Source: Cellulophaga sp. F20128 (GTDB lineage Bacteria; Bacteroidota; Bacteroidia; Flavobacteriales; Flavobacteriaceae). From it: 64,000 bases of DNA. The stretch covers positions 124,001 through 188,000 of the forward strand of contig NZ_JALKBA010000001.1 of NCBI RefSeq assembly GCF_023015805.1, given 5' to 3'. The notes beneath the pieces were generated by a model. It saw nothing but the letters and a program-made list of their open reading frames with translations, was not told the origin of the DNA and searched no databases. Below, one piece after another: positions 55,876 through 63,937 of the stretch; within the stretch, counting starts at the first letter, position 1; each line of letters starts with the position of its first letter. A program made the translations under genes and the position numbers.

Positions 55876-56138
55876 ATATTGGGTCTCAAGATTCAGTAAT
55901 TGGCATTTTTACAGCCCAGGAATTCTGGCTAAAAAATAGGGTATAAATTTACATATAATACCGGGCGCATTTACGAGAAGTTATTACAAATTTTAAACAA
56001 ATGTCGATATGAGGAATACAAAAAGCCAACACAATTGCTTCACTCCAGTGCTATAATTTGCCAATTCGGAATAAGCGTGTTCCTTTTAAAAAAATAGCCT
56101 ATTTTTATTGCTTTCTTAACTCAGCATACAGACATTCA

Positions 56139-57212
56139 ATGAAAATTACAAAAATAACCTTAGTAGTATGTAGTCTTTTTATTTCCCTAATAGGCTGCAA
56201 AGAACAAAATATCCCCTTGTATGTTGGCATATTTACAGATGGTGATAGCGAAGGCATTTACAAATTCCAATTCAACACCCAAACCGGCGAACTCAGCCAA
56301 ATGGAATTGGCGGTAGCCACTAAAAACCCTTCCTTTCTAGCCTACTCACCAGACAAATCTCATATTTATTCAGTAAGCAACAGTGATGGGGGCTATGCCG
56401 CTGCCTTTAAAGTAAAAGAGGAGGGAACCTTGGAATACATAAACCAAGTTAGCAGCAATGGTGCAGGCCCTTGCCATATATCATTAAACAAAGCAGGTAG
56501 CCTGGCTGTAGTGTCTAATTACGGCGGCGGAAGTGCCTCTGTATACTCCATAACAGCAAACGGTTCACTGGGACCTGCATCTCAGGTTTTTAATTACAAT
56601 ACCACAGCAGAAAAGATATCCCGAGCCCATTCGGCTCAATTTTACAAGGACGAATTATACGTGGCCGATTTAGGAACAAACGCCGTTTATCAGTATAACT
56701 TACAAGGCGACAACTACAAAATTGGGACCCCCAATATTATGGAGACTAGCGAAAATCTAGGCCCCAGGCATTTCACCATAAGCAAAAACGGACAATTTAT
56801 ATACATCATTAATGAGTATGGTAATTCTGTAATTTCCGTTGAAAGAACCAGCTCTGGCTTTAAACAAATTGATTTTGACACTACCTTAGCAGAAGGTTTT
56901 AAAGGCGAAAGTTATTGTGCCGATATCCATCTCTCTAAAGATGAGAACTTCCTATACGGTTCTAATAGGGGTGAAAATTCTATCGCAGTTTTTAAAAGAA
57001 ATACGACCAACGGCACCCTTGAAAAAATTCAGAACATAGGTGTTGAGGGAGATTGGCCTAGAAATTTTACACTAGACCCTAGCGGGAAATTTTTATTAGC
57101 AGCAAATCAAAGAAGCAACACTATTACTGTTTTTAAAATTGATGGGGGGACTGGAAAACTTAGCTTGATATCTACTGTAATAGCACCTACACCTGTCTGT
57201 TTATTATTTTAA
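56139..57212 (+). CDS. beta-propeller lactonase-family lipoprotein (Pgl-like)
   Basis: 357 residues from the internal ATG at 56139 (MKITKITLVVCSLFISLIGC), which gives a clean lipoprotein signal; the open frame extends 81 nt further upstream but without a signal. The body is a seven-bladed propeller of the 6-phosphogluconolactonase/3-carboxymuconate cyclase type, with repeats such as GPCHISLNKAGSLAVVSNYGGG, GPRHFTISKNGQFIYIINE and PRNFTLDPSGKFLLAAN. As a lipoprotein it is periplasmic or surface-exposed, so a role in the cytosolic pentose pathway is doubtful. Confidence 0.88.
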   Translation: MKITKITLVVCSLFISLIGCKEQNIPLYVGIFTDGDSEGIYKFQFNTQTGELSQMELAVATKNPSFLAYSPDKSHIYSVSNSDGGYAAAFKVKEEGTLEYINQVSSNGAGPCHISLNKAGSLAVVSNYGGGSASVYSITANGSLGPASQVFNYNTTAEKISRAHSAQFYKDELYVADLGTNAVYQYNLQGDNYKIGTPNIMETSENLGPRHFTISKNGQFIYIINEYGNSVISVERTSSGFKQIDFDTTLAEGFKGESYCADIHLSKDENFLYGSNRGENSIAVFKRNTTNGTLEKIQNIGVEGDWPRNFTLDPSGKFLLAANQRSNTITVFKIDGGTGKLSLISTVIAPTPVCLLF

Positions 57213-57272
57213 TTGGGTGCAACTTAAAGAAAATGGATGGAACAACTTACGTTTTGGTAGTAGTTAAAATAA

Positions 57273-57297
57273 AAAAAGCAGGACTCTCGCCCTGCCT
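57273..57297 (-). terminator. intrinsic terminator of the DUF2383 gene
   Basis: On the minus strand GCAGG pairs with CCTGC around a 7-9 nt loop, followed by a run of seven T. Confidence 0.75.
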
Positions 57298-57325
57298 TCC
57301 AAACTAATCAACCAAACCTAAACTT

Positions 57326-57781
57326 TTAAGATATCATCTCTTCATATGTTTTTGCAGTATTCAATGCTGATTGAACACTGTTTCTTTGACTTATCAATAA
57401 ATTCTCTGTGGAGGGCGCTAGCACAACTTCTTCATCTTTTAAAATCTCATCGTACTCTGCCACAAATGCCTTTTCTCCACGCTCTACTTCACTTAAAATT
57501 ATCTCCGTCTCATTTGGAGACAAACTGGCTGTTATATTCATCCAAGTTCTATGCAAATCTCCCTTAAAACTACCTTCCTTTTTTGGCAACTCGCCATAGG
57601 TTAGTATTTCTGTTTTCAATTGTTCTGCAAATTCTCTGCGTTGTCCTATCTTAGTATCTAAAAACCGTTTCACAGCAGAGTTTTCTACTTTCTCTGATCC
57701 AAGCTTATACCCTTTTTCGGCATCGTATGTCTTTTCTAATAAATTGTTTAATCTGTTTGAAATTTTTTCTGAATACTTCAT
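57326..57781 (-). CDS. PA2169/DUF2383 four-helix-bundle protein
   Basis: A 151-residue all-helical protein from the start MKYSEKISN (57781), chosen because this is where the family begins and because an AGAGAT stretch precedes it; the frame also opens at 57796. Helices read NLLEKTYDAEKGYKLGSEKV, RFLDTKIGQRREFAEQLKTE and NETEIILSEVERGEKAFVAEYDEIL, as in PA2169 proteins. Family members are stress-associated with a ferritin-like bundle; function is unproven. It is transcribed alone. Confidence 0.88.
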   Translation of the reverse strand: MKYSEKISNRLNNLLEKTYDAEKGYKLGSEKVENSAVKRFLDTKIGQRREFAEQLKTEILTYGELPKKEGSFKGDLHRTWMNITASLSPNETEIILSEVERGEKAFVAEYDEILKDEEVVLAPSTENLLISQRNSVQSALNTAKTYEEMIS

Positions 57782-58119
57782 AATATCTCTTATCATTTAA
57801 ATTAATTAACCGTGTTGATTCTCAACAATCTTGTCCATCTAAACTACCTAGATTAAAGGGCAAATCCAAAAAAACACAGCGGTTTAGCCTAAGTTTAACG
57901 CCTATTCTTAACGACTGTTAAACAACGCAAGGTTTTTTTACGTTATTTATCGCAAACCTAACAACTGAACAATATATTTTCTTGTTTTTCAACCGGTTAC
58001 AAGTTTTTTAACAGCCTTTTTCCTTGTTATTTAAATTATTTTTACATATTTTAAAGATTATTCTTACATTTTAAATTCGAAATAAAAGTCTATACTAATA
58101 ATTTTTAAAACTTTAAATT
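57782..58119. other. 338-base AT-rich intergenic region
   Basis: No gene or RNA fold is recognised. It separates the divergent DUF2383 and lipoprotein genes and is noticeably AT-rich toward 58000-58100. It probably holds both promoters, but no box matches TAnnTTTG exactly at a suitable place. Confidence 0.5.
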
Positions 58120-58794
58120 ATGAAAAATGGAATAAAAAAGTTCGCAAAAGGAATGTTCGCAATTCTGCTAATAAAGTTTGTTTTAATAGGTTTTACAACA
58201 CTAAACCAAGCATGCAGTATAGAACCTGAATTAAACGAAAAAGAAGCACACAAAATAGCGCTTATCAATTTCGAGAATTTAGTTAATCAAACAACTCCGA
58301 AGCTTCAGTTATTAATTCAAAATTTAGAATTCAAGGACTTAGCACCATCAAGTAAAAGTTCCAACACCTTAACGAATGCACTAATAATTCAAGAATTGGA
58401 ACCTCTAATTGAAGGAACTAAAATAATGTTTCAAAATTTTGGAATAAATCACACCGATTTTGAAAGAGAGTTTGGAAATTCTTCTGACCCCAAAATTGTA
58501 TTAGCCGGCTTAGCCTTTTTAGCAGCTCATAATTCATCCACTAGAGAAATGTCTATGAATTTATCCAATTTATTTGTTTCAAAAGTCTATGCCACGGAAT
58601 CTAAAGATAAAACCTTAGACTGCGCAGTTGAAGCCTTGGGACTAAATATCTTTGACGCAATTAGAGAACTTGGAGAAAGTGGGGCGCGAATGGCAGCAAA
58701 ATCAATTTTAAAAAATGTGGCTAAGAAATTTTTAGGCCCTATCGGTATTGCTATCACTGTTGCAGAATTTGGATGGTGTATGTCAAGAAGCTAA
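58120..58794 (+). CDS. unrecognised lipoprotein-like protein with hydrophobic C-terminal two-Cys segment
   Basis: 224 residues. A basic N-terminus and hydrophobic helix end at LNQAC, a plausible lipobox (Cys about residue 31). A helical, Asn/Glu/Leu-rich middle follows (about 45-165). The last 60 residues change character: DCAVEALGLNIFDAIREL, a basic helix KSILKNVAKKF, then the Gly/hydrophobic segment FLGPIGIAITVAEFGWC. Two Cys bracket this tail. I do not recognise a family. The tail resembles membrane-active helical peptides or bacteriocin precursors, an inference only. The stop is 4 nt before the next start. Confidence 0.72.
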   Translation: MKNGIKKFAKGMFAILLIKFVLIGFTTLNQACSIEPELNEKEAHKIALINFENLVNQTTPKLQLLIQNLEFKDLAPSSKSSNTLTNALIIQELEPLIEGTKIMFQNFGINHTDFEREFGNSSDPKIVLAGLAFLAAHNSSTREMSMNLSNLFVSKVYATESKDKTLDCAVEALGLNIFDAIRELGESGARMAAKSILKNVAKKFLGPIGIAITVAEFGWCMSRS

Positions 58795-58798
58795 ACTT

Positions 58799-59005
58799 AT
58801 GACTGTAATGGAATTAATATTATTTGTTTTCCTTCAACTGGTTTCCTTTTTTATTTTTTTAAAAGGGCTTCAAATGTTATTTAAGCAATTCAAAAGAAAA
58901 GAAAAAAAGAATCCTAAAATCATAATCCTTTCACTGTTACTTATCTTTGGAGGTGGCTATTACCTAATAAAACACAGTTTAGAATTGTCCTTTCCTGTTT
59001 TATAA
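58799..59005 (+). CDS. small two-helix membrane protein, partner of the upstream lipoprotein
   Basis: 68 residues from MTVMELILFVFLQLV (58799); the frame opens earlier (58748) inside the upstream gene, but the later start gives a 4-nt spacing and a clean first transmembrane helix. A basic loop (FKQFKRKEKKNPK) separates it from a second helix (IIILSLLLIFGGGYYLI). This is the layout of small membrane-bound immunity or accessory proteins, but no family is recognised. Tight spacing shows co-expression with the upstream lipoprotein. Confidence 0.65.
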   Translation: MTVMELILFVFLQLVSFFIFLKGLQMLFKQFKRKEKKNPKIIILSLLLIFGGGYYLIKHSLELSFPVL

Positions 59006-59024
59006 AAAAAGGCACTAGAAACCA

Positions 59025-59053
59025 TTGCCAATTAAATAGAAATTGTATATTTG
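59025..59053 (+). promoter_or_regulatory. promoter of rpsP-rimM
   Basis: TTG (59025-59027), an 18-nt spacer and the exact -7 element TATATTTG (59046-59053). Predicted transcription start is near 59059, leaving a leader of about 68 nt. Confidence 0.75.
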
Positions 59054-59059
59054 CACCCG

Positions 59060-59126
59060 CTTTTAAGTCAAAAGCAAAAAAAAGAATTAATAACCAGGGT
59101 CGGGCACCCTACAAATTTAATGTGAT
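59060..59126 (+). promoter_or_regulatory. rpsP 5' leader with small GC-rich hairpin
   Basis: In an otherwise A-rich leader, AGGGT (59096-59100) pairs with ACCCT (59106-59110) around CGGGC, 16 nt before the start codon. A leader this long is unusual for the window and fits autogenous control by a ribosomal protein. I recall that an S16 leader has been proposed in Flavobacteriia, but cannot check it. Confidence 0.45.
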
Positions 59127-59660
59127 ATGCCAGTTAGAATTAGATTACAAAGACACGGAAAAAAAGGAAAACCTTTCTATTGGGTAGTAGCAGCGGATTC
59201 TCGCTCTAAAAGAGATGGTAAATACCTAGAAAAACTAGGAACTTACAATCCAAACACTAATCCTGCAACAATTAATTTAAACATTGAAAACGCTGTACAG
59301 TGGTTAGAGAATGGTGCACAACCATCTGACACTGCCAAGCGTATTTTATCTTACAAGGGTGTTTTATTGAAGCATCACTTAGCAGGAGGTGTACGAAAAG
59401 GTGCATTAACTGAAGAGCAAGCTGAAGAAAAATTCAATGCTTGGATTGCTGATAAAGACAAGAGTGTTACAGGAAAAGTTGAAGGTTTAGATAAAGCGAA
59501 AGCTGACGAAGCGGCTAAAATCTTTGAAGCTGAAAAAGCAATTAATGAAAAGCGTGCAGCAGATGCAGCAGCAGCATTAGTTCCGGCAGTAGAAGAAGCT
59601 GAAGAAGAAGTTGCACAACCAGATGCTGAAGCGGCAGTTGCCTCTTCTGAAGAAGAATAG
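59127..59660 (+). CDS. rpsP: 30S ribosomal protein S16
   Basis: Small-subunit protein bound to 16S rRNA. The conserved N-terminal 85 residues read MPVRIRLQRHGKKGKPFYWVV and RDGKYLEKLGTYNP. At 177 residues it is about twice the E. coli length: a Lys/Ala/Glu-rich helical extension (DKDKSVTGKVEGLDKAKADEA) ends in an acidic tail EEAEEEVAQPDAEAAVASSEEE, as is typical of Bacteroidota S16. It is followed by rimM with a 15-nt gap, the conserved partner. Confidence 0.97.
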   Translation: MPVRIRLQRHGKKGKPFYWVVAADSRSKRDGKYLEKLGTYNPNTNPATINLNIENAVQWLENGAQPSDTAKRILSYKGVLLKHHLAGGVRKGALTEEQAEEKFNAWIADKDKSVTGKVEGLDKAKADEAAKIFEAEKAINEKRAADAAAALVPAVEEAEEEVAQPDAEAAVASSEEE

Positions 59661-59675
59661 TTAAAATTATAAACG

Positions 59676-60203
59676 ATGCAAAAGGAAGATTGTTTCTACC
59701 TAGGTAAAATCGTTTCAAAATATAGCTTTAAGGGTGAAGTATTAGTGAAAATTGATGCGGATGAACCCGAAATTTACGAAAATATGGAATCAGTTTTTGT
59801 TTCACTAGGAAGCAATCTGATTCCATTTTTTATTGATAAATGTAGACTACACAAATCTAGTCTACTGCGAATTCGATTTGAAGAAGTCTTAAACGAATCG
59901 GATGCTGATCGCATTATGGGATCAAAATTATACCTTCCTCTCAAGTTTTTACCGAAATTATCTGGGAATAAATTTTATTACCATGAAGTAATTGGTTTTA
60001 CACTACAAGACAAAGTACACGGAGACATTGGCAATATCACCAATGTAAACGACACTACCTCACAGGCACTTTTTGAAGTTCAAAAAGGAGACAAACAATT
60101 GTTAATTCCTATTAACGATGAAATTATCACCAAAGTAGACCGTGACAACAAGACCATTTTCGTGACTACTCCAGAAGGTTTAGTGGATTTATACTTGAAT
60201 TAA
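59676..60203 (+). CDS. rimM: 16S rRNA maturation factor RimM
   Basis: Assists assembly of the 30S head, binding S19. A 175-residue protein with the N-terminal RimM barrel (LGKIVSKYSFKGEVLVK) and the C-terminal PRC-barrel (IGFTLQDKVHGDIGNITNV and LLIPINDEIITKVDRDNKTIFVTTPEGLVDLY). It is co-transcribed with rpsP. Length is normal. Confidence 0.96.
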   Translation: MQKEDCFYLGKIVSKYSFKGEVLVKIDADEPEIYENMESVFVSLGSNLIPFFIDKCRLHKSSLLRIRFEEVLNESDADRIMGSKLYLPLKFLPKLSGNKFYYHEVIGFTLQDKVHGDIGNITNVNDTTSQALFEVQKGDKQLLIPINDEIITKVDRDNKTIFVTTPEGLVDLYLN

Positions 60204-60276
60204 AGAATCCTAAAAGTGAATTCTCTTTAGTATCTTAGACGCTTAAAAAATTTATTGCATTTAAAACGTCTTAACC

Positions 60277-61725
60277 ATGTCTAGAATACCCTATACATTA
60301 TTACTTCTTATCATTTTTTCCTCATGTAAAAATGATAAAAAAACAACAATAAAAGTAAAGGAAGTTCCACCAAACATAGTTCTAATCTTTACGGATGATC
60401 AAGGCTATCAGGATGTAGGTGTATTTGGATCTCCTAACATAAAAACACCACATATAGACAAAATGTCTAGAAATGGGGTAAAACTAACCAATTACTACTC
60501 GGCTCAACCCATTTGCTCTGCCTCCAGAGCAGGAATACTTACCGGCTGTTACCCCAACCGAATTGGAATACATAACGCCTTAGGACCTGGTAGTCCCACT
60601 GGCATTAATTCTTCTGAAACTACCATCGCTGAGATGCTAAAATCCATTGGCTACAAAACTGCTATTTACGGCAAGTGGCATTTAGGAGACAATCCTATTT
60701 TTATGCCTACAAGGCACGGATTTGATGAATTTTACGGAATTCCATATTCCAACGATATGTGGCCCAACCACCCCATGCAAGGCAAATGGTTTAATTTTCC
60801 TCCCTTGCCATTGTATGAAAACGAAACCGTTATAGATACTTTAACGGAACAGTCGCAATTAACCACCTGGATTACAGAAAAAAGTGTAGATTTCATCAAT
60901 AGAAACAAGGACAATCCTTTCTTTTTATACGTGCCACACCCACAACCACATGTTCCCTTATATGTATCTGATAAGTTTAAAGGAAAATCTGAAAGAGGTT
61001 TGTATGGCGACGTCATAATGGAATTAGATTGGTCTGTAGGTCAAATTATTGAAGCCTTACAAAAAAACGGATTGGAAGAAAACACCCTCGTGATATTCAC
61101 CTCAGACAACGGTCCTTGGCTAGCCTATGGCAATCACGCAGCAAGTGCTTTACCATTGCGGGAAGGAAAAGGATCTGCATGGGAAGGTGGAAGCAGGGAA
61201 CCTTTTGTGATGCAATACCCTAAAAAAATAACGGCAGGAAGAACCATAAACACCACCGTAAATGCCATAGACCTATTGCCAACCTTTGCCGAGATTACCG
61301 GCGCACCATTACCAACGGCAAAAATTGATGGGAAAAGTGCTTGGAAAGTATTTACTGGCGAAAGTGATGAAAGTCCGCAAGAAGCTTATTTTATTTACTA
61401 TAGAGTAAATGAACTTATGGGGGTACGTTATAAAAATTGGAAACTCTACTTTCCGCATAAGTACAGAACTATGGACGGACAAGAACCTGGAAAAGACGGA
61501 CTCCCGGGAGCTTACCGCTTTGTTGATATGGAAAAAATTGAATTGTACGATTTAGATCAAGATATTAGCGAAACGAATAACGTAGCGGACCAACACCCAG
61601 AAGTGATTGCCAAAATAAAAGTACTGGCCGATGAAATGCGTAGACAGGTTGGCGATTCTTTAACTGGTATACAAGGTGTTGAAAACCGCGAACCTGGTAG
61701 GGTGGAAAAAGCAACTGAAAAATAA
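60277..61725 (+). CDS. S1-family sulfatase lipoprotein
   Basis: A 482-residue sulfatase with a lipoprotein signal (LLLIIFSSC). The metal and active-site motif is IVLIFTDDQGYQDVG. The formylglycine site CSASR places Cys80 (maturation by the radical-SAM or FGE enzyme), and further motifs are GKWHLG, FLYVPHPQPHVP and FTSDNGPW with a C-terminal subdomain. The Cys-type motif has Ala instead of Pro at the third position, which is an accepted variant. It probably removes sulfate from marine polysaccharides or other sulfated compounds, but no other carbohydrate genes are nearby. Confidence 0.93.
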   Translation: MSRIPYTLLLLIIFSSCKNDKKTTIKVKEVPPNIVLIFTDDQGYQDVGVFGSPNIKTPHIDKMSRNGVKLTNYYSAQPICSASRAGILTGCYPNRIGIHNALGPGSPTGINSSETTIAEMLKSIGYKTAIYGKWHLGDNPIFMPTRHGFDEFYGIPYSNDMWPNHPMQGKWFNFPPLPLYENETVIDTLTEQSQLTTWITEKSVDFINRNKDNPFFLYVPHPQPHVPLYVSDKFKGKSERGLYGDVIMELDWSVGQIIEALQKNGLEENTLVIFTSDNGPWLAYGNHAASALPLREGKGSAWEGGSREPFVMQYPKKITAGRTINTTVNAIDLLPTFAEITGAPLPTAKIDGKSAWKVFTGESDESPQEAYFIYYRVNELMGVRYKNWKLYFPHKYRTMDGQEPGKDGLPGAYRFVDMEKIELYDLDQDISETNNVADQHPEVIAKIKVLADEMRRQVGDSLTGIQGVENREPGRVEKATEK

Positions 61726-61736
61726 CATCAATTCTA

Positions 61737-62471
61737 TTGAGCAAACCATTTAAATTTAAACAGTTTAGCATTGCCCAAGACCGTTGTGCTATGAAAATAG
61801 GTACTGATGGAGTTTTATTGGGTGCTTGGACATCTTTAGACAACAATCCCTATTCTATTTTAGATATTGGCGCTGGCACCGGCATTATTGCTTTAATGCT
61901 TGCACAACGTAGCGCTGCAGACACCATTGAAGGTATAGAATTAGACGATGCCGCTTTTGAGCAATGTACAGAAAATTTTGAAACTTCTATTTGGGCAGAT
62001 CGTTTGTTTTGTTTTCACGCCGGCTTTGATGAATTTGTAGATGAATATGCAACAGACGATATAGATACCGATGAATTGTATGATTTAATTGTATCTAACC
62101 CTCCCTTTTATGCAGAAGCTGTTCCTAGCGGTAATGAAGCAAGAGACAATGCCCGTCAAAATTCCTCACTTCCCTTTGATGAATTGATCAGCGGTGTCTC
62201 AAAATTATTAGCTGAAAACGGACTATTTTCTACCATAATCCCTTTTAAAGAAGAGGAAAATTTCATTGCTATGGCAGCTACATTTCAGCTTTTCCCTAAG
62301 CGGATTACTCGTGTGAAAGGGAATGCCACGGCAGAAATTAAACGCAGTCTTCTAGAATTCCAACAAGCAATAATTCCTGTAGAAACTACAGAACTTATAA
62401 TAGAGGAAGAGCGACATCAATACACCAAAGACTACATTGACCTTACTAAAGATTTTTATTTAAAAATGTAA
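61737..62471 (+). CDS. trmN6: tRNA1(Val) (adenine(37)-N6)-methyltransferase
   Basis: A 244-residue SAM-dependent methyltransferase (YfiC/TrmN6) that methylates A37 of tRNA-Val. SAM motif ILDIGAGTGIIALMLAQR and catalytic motif DLIVSNPPFY are present. The start is TTG (SKPFKFKQFSIAQDRCAMKIGTDGVLLG), and an ATG start is not available in frame before these conserved residues. It is 11 nt downstream of the sulfatase gene, so likely in the same transcript despite an unrelated function. Confidence 0.92.
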   Translation: MSKPFKFKQFSIAQDRCAMKIGTDGVLLGAWTSLDNNPYSILDIGAGTGIIALMLAQRSAADTIEGIELDDAAFEQCTENFETSIWADRLFCFHAGFDEFVDEYATDDIDTDELYDLIVSNPPFYAEAVPSGNEARDNARQNSSLPFDELISGVSKLLAENGLFSTIIPFKEEENFIAMAATFQLFPKRITRVKGNATAEIKRSLLEFQQAIIPVETTELIIEEERHQYTKDYIDLTKDFYLKM

Positions 62472-62481
62472 CAGCGTGACT

Positions 62482-62512
62482 TTGTAATGTTATATTTCTT
62501 TACATATCTTTG
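62482..62512 (+). promoter_or_regulatory. promoter of the acyl-CoA dehydrogenase gene
   Basis: TTG (62482-62484), a 20-nt spacer and exact -7 box TATCTTTG (62505-62512), 22 nt before the start codon. Confidence 0.65.
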
Positions 62513-62534
62513 ATTGTAATCAGAACACATAGCT

Positions 62535-63713
62535 ATGAAGCCCGATTTATTTGAAGCACCAGATTATTACAATATCGATGATTTACTATCTGAAGAGCAC
62601 AAACTAGTAAGAGATGCAGCCCGACAGTGGGTTAAAAGAGACGTTTCTCCTATCATTGAAGAATACGCCCAAAAGGCAGAATTCCCCAAGCAAATAATTA
62701 GCGGATTGGCAGAAATTGGCGCTTTTGGCCCTTATATTCCTGAAGAATATGGCGGCGCAGGTTTGGATCAAATTAGCTACGGCTTAATCATGCAAGAAAT
62801 AGAGCGTGGTGATAGTGGAGTTCGCTCTACGGCCTCCGTACAATCGTCTTTAGTCATGTATCCAATTTACACCTACGGCACAGAAGAACAACGTAAAAAA
62901 TACCTACCTAAACTTGCCAGTGGGGAGTTTATGGGAAGTTTTGGATTAACAGAACCCAACCACGGATCTAACCCCAGTGGGATGGAAACCAAATATAAAG
63001 ATATGGGCGATCACTATCTTTTAAATGGTGCCAAATTATGGATCTCAAATTCCCCGTTTTGTGATATCGCCGTTGTTTGGGCAAAAAATGAAGATGGACG
63101 CATACATGGCCTTATTGTAGAACGCGGAATGGAAGGCTTCTCTACTCCCGAAACCCATAACAAATGGTCCTTACGTGCATCTGCAACTGGTGAGCTTATT
63201 TTTGACAATGTAAAAATTCCCAAAGAAAACTTACTACCCAACAAAAGTGGTTTAGGCGCCCCATTGGGATGTTTAGATTCTGCTCGCTATGGTATTGCCT
63301 GGGGTGCCATTGGTGCCGCAATGGACTGCTATGATACCGCTTTACGATATGCCAAGGAGCGTATTCAATTTGGCAAACCTATTGGAGCCTACCAATTGCA
63401 ACAAAAGAAGCTGGCAGAAATGATTACCGAAATTACCAAAGCACAATTGTTAGTCTTGCGTCTGGGTCAATTAAAAAATCAAGGCAAAGCAACAACGGCT
63501 CAAATATCAATGGCCAAACGTAATAATGTAGACATGGCACTAACGATAGCCAGAGAAGCAAGACAAGTTTTAGGTGCTATGGGTATAACAGGAGAATACA
63601 GCATAATGAGGCATATGATGAATCTAGAAAGTGTTATAACTTATGAAGGAACACATGATATCCACTTATTAATTACGGGAATGGATATAACAGGTCTAAA
63701 TGCTTTTAAGTAG
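62535..63713 (+). CDS. acyl-CoA dehydrogenase, glutaryl-CoA dehydrogenase type
   Basis: A 392-residue FAD flavoenzyme of the ACAD family. IPEEYGGAGLDQISYGLIMQEIERGDSG, RSTASVQSSLVMYPI, FGLTEPNHGSNPSGM and the C-terminal SVITYEGTHDIH (catalytic Glu371) match glutaryl-CoA dehydrogenases, which turn glutaryl-CoA to crotonyl-CoA in lysine and tryptophan breakdown. Residue-level specificity cannot be proven without alignment, so no symbol is given. It has its own promoter and stands alone. Confidence 0.9.
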   Translation: MKPDLFEAPDYYNIDDLLSEEHKLVRDAARQWVKRDVSPIIEEYAQKAEFPKQIISGLAEIGAFGPYIPEEYGGAGLDQISYGLIMQEIERGDSGVRSTASVQSSLVMYPIYTYGTEEQRKKYLPKLASGEFMGSFGLTEPNHGSNPSGMETKYKDMGDHYLLNGAKLWISNSPFCDIAVVWAKNEDGRIHGLIVERGMEGFSTPETHNKWSLRASATGELIFDNVKIPKENLLPNKSGLGAPLGCLDSARYGIAWGAIGAAMDCYDTALRYAKERIQFGKPIGAYQLQQKKLAEMITEITKAQLLVLRLGQLKNQGKATTAQISMAKRNNVDMALTIAREARQVLGAMGITGEYSIMRHMMNLESVITYEGTHDIHLLITGMDITGLNAFK

Positions 63714-63790
63714 TTCTAAAATTTTTACTATCTTTACACATTCTAAATAAGGTTTTTGCCTTTTTTGAATAAAATCTACAATGATAGCTT

Positions 63791-63937
63791 ATGGAAACCA
63801 TACAAACCGTACTTGTTTTTATTACCACAGCCATAGCTTTTGGGTATTTGGCCAAGAAATTTTTTCTTCCAAAATCACTCTTTTCCTCTAAAAAAAATAA
63901 AAAATCATGCGGAACTGATGATTGTGGATGTAATTAG
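63791..63937 (+). CDS. 48-residue Cys-rich single-helix membrane protein (FeoB-associated type)
   Basis: A short frame, below the usual length cut-off, encodes METIQTVLVFITTAIAFGYLAKKFFLP (one transmembrane helix), then basic SSKKNKKSCGTDDCGCN. The C-terminal C-x(4)-CxC cluster after a single helix is the pattern of FeoB-associated Cys-rich membrane proteins. No feo gene is visible in the window; one may follow beyond the end. A TATCTTTA box lies about 60 nt upstream. Role in iron uptake is inferred from the family only. Confidence 0.72.
   Translation: METIQTVLVFITTAIAFGYLAKKFFLPKSLFSSKKNKKSCGTDDCGCN

Noticed and set aside
56030-56057. Sequence resembling the fbp terminator (AAAAAGCC...CAATTGCTTC) upstream of the lactonase
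   Set aside because: Only part of the arm is shared and it does not form a stem; probably chance.
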